A stretch of 10,638 nt of DNA from an uncultured Anaerolineales bacterium (GTDB taxonomy: Bacteria > Chloroflexota > Anaerolineae > Anaerolineales > UBA11657): assembly GCA_913040765.1 (NCBI GenBank), contig CAJWIA010000033.1:1-10638 (forward strand), written 5' to 3'. Both the position numbers and the translations under genes were made by a program. Of this stretch, positions 8,265 through 10,638 are shown in pieces. Each line of letters opens with the position of its first letter. Within the stretch, counting starts at the first letter, position 1. Below the pieces are notes generated by a model. The model had not been told where the DNA came from and made no database searches. It saw only the letters and a program-made list of their open reading frames with translations.

Positions 8265-8854
8265 TTAGTAACCTCAGACAACGAAAGACGTGATGGTGTA
8301 GTCTTACCATCTTCATCTGGATGACCTAGAGTAACTAGGGCTTGTGGATGCCAATTCTGTGGCAATTTTAGAGTATCTATCACTGTTTCTGCACAGAACA
8401 AAGGAGCACACCTCCAACAAGCGCCTAATCCCATCGTATGAGCCGCCAACAATAGATTCTGTACCGCCATAGCTGTGCTCTGGACGGCCATAAGAAACTC
8501 AGCATTACTTCTATGTTCATCTACATATACGTCCATATCGGACATGCTTAAACAAACTACAATAACTATTGGTGATCCCTCAATTAATTTTAGAGATTTA
8601 GCAACATCGCGTTCAATGATTTCTGGATCATCACCATCATTTGTGCGATCGAAACGCAGCTTATTTCCCATGGCATGAGCAAGATTCTCTTTCTGAAAAG
8701 CATCTTGCAACACTGCAAACCTCCAAGGTTGCTTGTTGTGTGCAGAAGGAGCCCATGTGGCAGCTTCAAGCAATTTATGTAATACATCATCTTTCACTGA
8801 ATCAGTGAGATAACGACGAATCGAACGCCGACTTTTTAATACATTCTCAATCAA
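8255..8854 (-). CDS. Nitroreductase-family FMN protein, probable dehydro-F420-0 reductase (FbiB C-terminal-domain-like)
   Basis: The 199-residue protein belongs to the nitroreductase fold. RRSIRRYLTD at 9-18 and APSAHNKQPWRFAVLQ at 35-50 are FMN-contact motifs. GLGACWRCAPLFCAETVIDTL near 142-162, then LPQNWHPQALVTLGHP at 164-179, resembles what I recall of the C-terminal half of mycobacterial FbiB. In FbiB that domain reduces dehydro-F420-0 while the N-terminal CofE-like domain adds glutamate. Here the two activities would be separate proteins, with cofE about 600 bases upstream. The start is TTG at 8854. An in-frame stop at 8870-8872 leaves no better choice, and AGGTGG lies 7 bases upstream. 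It overlaps cofD by 10 bases. A general nitroreductase or another FMN oxidoreductase is the alternative; location and the C-terminal match favour the F420 role. Confidence 0.8.
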   Translation of the reverse strand: MIENVLKSRRSIRRYLTDSVKDDVLHKLLEAATWAPSAHNKQPWRFAVLQDAFQKENLAHAMGNKLRFDRTNDGDDPEIIERDVAKSLKLIEGSPIVIVVCLSMSDMDVYVDEHRSNAEFLMAVQSTAMAVQNLLLAAHTMGLGACWRCAPLFCAETVIDTLKLPQNWHPQALVTLGHPDEDGKTTPSRLSLSEVTKWL

Positions 8855-8860
8855 GAAGAA

Positions 8861-8867
8861 CCCACCT
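8861..8867 (-). promoter_or_regulatory. Shine-Dalgarno supporting the TTG start of the nitroreductase
   Basis: On the minus strand AGGTGGG precedes TTG at 8854, with 7 bases between AGGTGG and the start. No ATG or GTG is available in frame before the upstream TAG at 8870-8872, so this site decides an unusual start codon. Confidence 0.65.
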
Positions 8868-8906
8868 GACTATATCATGCATGACAATTCGTATCTCAAA
8901 CTAAGT

Positions 8907-9023
8907 TTATTTTTCATAGCTCTCTAATAGTTTTGCAGCTATTATCTCAGATATGTGCCTATTACCCTCAGGCATCAAATGTATAGAGTCTGCCCTGTAT
9001 TTATCTATATATGCAGCTTGCAT
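8907..9023 (-). pseudogene. C-terminal remnant of an SGNH/GDSL-type hydrolase
   Basis: The 212-base gap between the nitroreductase and PPOX genes contains a minus-strand open stretch ending in TAA at 8907-8909. From ATG 9023 it reads 38 residues, including YRADSIHLMPEGNRHISE and then IIAAKLLES. This matches the last block of SGNH/GDSL esterases, where DxxH carries the catalytic Asp and His and is followed by L-x-x-x-G-N/H and a closing helix. Such enzymes usually have about 200 residues. The Ser-bearing GDS block and the Gly and Asn blocks have no room here, because the frame closes at a TGA at 9084-9086 inside the PPOX gene. It is therefore most likely the stump of a deleted gene. The match is by eye on about 25 residues. 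A real small protein or a chance resemblance cannot be excluded. Confidence 0.55.
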
Positions 9024-9066
9024 TACCCAAAGTCTACAATAAACTTGTTTTACATGAATTGTTATC

Positions 9067-9465
9067 TCAACCCATAGATGAAATCAATTTAGGAACAAGT
9101 TTGTAAGTTACTCTGATTTCACCCTTGTAACCATCATACGGTCCATCTGTATATTTCATGGAGAGATGATCTATCATTTTACGCGCACCTTCCTCGGTGA
9201 TTTCGACCACTCTACCGCGTATCTGTATGTAACGATATGGATTTTCAGGATCTGAAATTGCCATCGCTACTAAACCACTACGACGCATGACTCTGTCTTT
9301 TACCCTATCACGAGCACTGTTCAAAACAACATATTCACCATCATAATCAAACCACAATGGTGTCACGTGAGGAGTTCCATCTTTCAATGACAAAGCCAAG
9401 TTCGCAAACGCTTTTTTATCCCAAGATAAGAGATCTTTATATTTCTCTGGTATTGCACTCGCCAT
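9067..9465 (-). CDS. PPOX-class (split beta-barrel) probable F420-dependent oxidoreductase
   Basis: The 132-residue protein has the flavin/deazaflavin-binding split-barrel fold of pyridoxamine-phosphate-oxidase relatives. Features are FANLALSLKDGTPHVTPLWFDYDG near 20-43, YVVLNSARDRVKDRVMRR near 45-62 (the phosphate-binding part, with basic residues), VAMAISDPENPYRYIQIRGRVVEI near 66-89, and the closing EIRVTYKLVPKLISSMG. The pattern resembles the Rv1155-type F420-binding subgroup. Such proteins reduce varied substrates with F420H2, including biliverdin in one characterised case, but the substrate here is unknown. Location directly after cofE, 12 bases away, supports F420 rather than FMN as cofactor. 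The ATG at 9465 has AGGAGG 4 bases upstream (9470-9475), unusually close. Length and C-terminus look complete, so the gene itself does not appear damaged by the neighbouring remnant. Confidence 0.82.
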   Translation of the reverse strand: MASAIPEKYKDLLSWDKKAFANLALSLKDGTPHVTPLWFDYDGEYVVLNSARDRVKDRVMRRSGLVAMAISDPENPYRYIQIRGRVVEITEEGARKMIDHLSMKYTDGPYDGYKGEIRVTYKLVPKLISSMG

Positions 9466-9477
9466 AAAACCTCCTGA

Positions 9478-10251
9478 TTATCGAAAAAGGTCTTCTTGTT
9501 TACTACGCAACAAATCAGATGCCTTTCCTTCAGATAATGGATAAGGCAGTCCTCTAACATGTACTACTGGGCGCATCTCATTACCTTGACCCATTAGCAT
9601 CGAAGCAGCTGCTGCAATCTCATCAGCTAGACCCACTTGCGTTGTCTTAAGATCCACTCCAAAAATGTCAGGGCGACCACGCAAATCTAGTAAAGCAGGT
9701 ATTCCAGATGACCCCAAAGCCAGTCCTACTGTTCCATTACGCCAGGCACGACCATGACTATCATTAATGATAATCCCCACGCAAACCCCAGTTTCTGTCT
9801 GTATTCTCTTCTGGATTTCGCTACAAATCTTATCTGGATCAGTAGGTAAAAGCAATACGCGAGAATGACCCTCAATATGATCTATATTAGAACTGTCTAC
9901 TCCAGCATTAGCCACAACAAAACCAAGATGGTGTTCGGCGACCAAAATCCCTCGACTTTTCCGTACAACTTCAGTAGATTCTGACAAAATAACCTCTATT
10001 AACCTAGGATCTTTTTCAACCTCGTCAGCTAGGCGATGAGCATACTCTGATGGAATAATTTCGTCCAAATCTACATATCTATCCTCTGCCTTTGAAACAA
10101 TTTTGTGCGTAATAACAATAACATCACCTGGTTCTAGAACAATGTTAGTACGATCCAAGGCAGTTTGAACAATTGTTGTAATATCATCACCTGGACTTAC
10201 CGAGGGTATGTCCAATAGCGCCGTCAACACAAGCCGGTCTGTGGCATTCAT
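9478..10251 (-). CDS. cofE: Coenzyme F420-0:L-glutamate ligase
   Basis: CofE uses GTP to add L-glutamate residues to F420-0, the last step of F420 assembly. The protein has 257 residues, as expected for the single-domain form, so it lacks the nitroreductase half found fused in FbiB. Motifs visible are SPGDDI at 19-24, GDVIVITHKIVSKAED at 42-57, VVANAGVDSSN at 112-122, IINDSHGRAWRNGTVGLALG at 161-180 (with the Asp164 region expected in metal and GTP binding), and DLRGRPDIFG at 189-198 followed by LADEIAAAASMLMGQ. The ATG at 10251 gives a normal N-terminus, although no Shine-Dalgarno is visible. A 56-base gap separates it from the NADP reductase upstream. It is probably co-transcribed with the PPOX gene downstream. 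Confidence 0.95.
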   Translation of the reverse strand: MNATDRLVLTALLDIPSVSPGDDITTIVQTALDRTNIVLEPGDVIVITHKIVSKAEDRYVDLDEIIPSEYAHRLADEVEKDPRLIEVILSESTEVVRKSRGILVAEHHLGFVVANAGVDSSNIDHIEGHSRVLLLPTDPDKICSEIQKRIQTETGVCVGIIINDSHGRAWRNGTVGLALGSSGIPALLDLRGRPDIFGVDLKTTQVGLADEIAAAASMLMGQGNEMRPVVHVRGLPYPLSEGKASDLLRSKQEDLFR

Positions 10252-10307
10252 AAGTAAAAATTGTAAGTGCTCAAATTAAAGATAAGACAGTACCGAAGTA
10301 ACTTGTT

Positions 10308-10638
10308 TCATTTTTCGGTTCGGGCAATACCAGTAACTCGAATTCCTGCATCCCTAATCTTGTAGTGTTTGTTTAAACTAATTAGTACTGGAGTGAAAGA
10401 TTCAATTGCAATAGCATTTACTAACGACCCAGCATGAAGACCAGACATACCAGCCGCTTCTACCAGGACAATCACCTCTTCACACGCTGAAGTATCATTA
10501 CCACAAACTAACACATCACAATCAATGATCCTTTCCGGTGCTTGCAGATGCGCTGCAGAGATATTTTGAAATGCAGATACTACCCTAACATCTGGACCCA
10601 GTATTTCTTGTGCCTCCAAACCAGCAGCATCACCTGCA
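10308..10638 (-). CDS. npdG: F420-dependent NADP reductase (FNO), partial, N-terminus beyond window
   Basis: About 110 C-terminal residues are present; the frame is open through the right window edge, and TGA at 10308-10310 ends it. The sequence before the apparent TTG at 10619 continues in frame (AGDAAGL), so that TTG is not the real start. Recognisable parts are the helix leading to LGPDVRVVSAFQNISAAHL, then CDVLVCGNDTSACEEV, GLHAGSLVNAIAIESFTPVLI and the ending DAGIRVTGI. These match the latter half of archaeal FNO and bacterial NpdG, where the AF-N/H-I/S-A stretch lines the F420 site and the end closes the dimer. The enzyme moves hydride between NADP(H) and F420. The N-terminal Rossmann GxGxxG domain should be outside the window. 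It is the most upstream visible gene of the F420 locus. Confidence 0.85.
   Translation of the reverse strand, partial: AGDAAGLEAQEILGPDVRVVSAFQNISAAHLQAPERIIDCDVLVCGNDTSACEEVIVLVEAAGMSGLHAGSLVNAIAIESFTPVLISLNKHYKIRDAGIRVTGIARTEK

Noticed and set aside
8869..8899. Possible promoter for the nitroreductase operon (TTGAGA, 19-bp spacer, TGATATAGT on the minus strand)
   Set aside because: The spacer is long, and transcription would start about at 8862, inside the Shine-Dalgarno needed for the TTG start.
10617..10619. TTG as the start of the NADP reductase
   Set aside because: The reading frame continues upstream to the window edge with residues that fit the family. The missing N-terminal Rossmann domain shows the gene is cut by the window.

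Overview
The window is an AT-rich bacterial fragment with tightly packed genes and no RNA genes, insertion sequences or CRISPR. The combination of coenzyme F420 biosynthesis, F420-type flavin enzymes and a LysM-M23 lipoprotein of a type common in Chloroflexota suggests a Chloroflexota lineage, perhaps marine SAR202/Dehalococcoidia. That placement is inference from gene content. Another F420-making, low-GC bacterium is possible.

Layout. (1) 1-888, minus strand: the N-terminal 296 residues of a secreted clan GH-A glycoside hydrolase that runs off the left edge. (2) 889-966: a short divergent intergenic region with a candidate promoter and a small tandem repeat at the hydrolase start codon. (3) 967-5621, plus strand: four close genes, namely a LysM / transglycosylase-like / M23-like lipoprotein, an endonuclease IV-like TIM barrel, threonine dehydrogenase (tdh) and 2-amino-3-ketobutyrate CoA ligase (kbl). 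The last two form the complete route from threonine to glycine plus acetyl-CoA. (4) 5622-5675: a convergent junction with no convincing terminator. (5) 5676-10638, minus strand: an F420 locus, in transcription order a partial F420-dependent NADP reductase, cofE, a PPOX-fold split-barrel protein, a 212-base gap holding the apparent C-terminal remnant of an SGNH hydrolase, a nitroreductase resembling the C-terminal half of mycobacterial FbiB, cofD, cofC and a luciferase-like (LLM) oxidoreductase.

How the genes fit together. CofC makes the guanylylated three-carbon precursor, CofD attaches it to the deazaflavin Fo, the FbiB-like nitroreductase probably reduces dehydro-F420-0, and CofE adds glutamates. 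The NADP reductase charges F420, and the LLM and PPOX proteins are likely users. The Fo synthase (fbiC or cofG/cofH) is not in this window. The nitroreductase, cofD, cofC and LLM genes overlap or are nearly contiguous, which implies one translationally coupled operon. Several starts in it are non-ATG (TTG and GTG) and are fixed by good Shine-Dalgarno sequences.

No wholly new system is evident. The best leads are the SGNH hydrolase remnant inside the F420 locus, the lipoprotein whose two enzymatic domains both appear to lack a key catalytic or metal residue, and the free-standing FbiB-type reductase.
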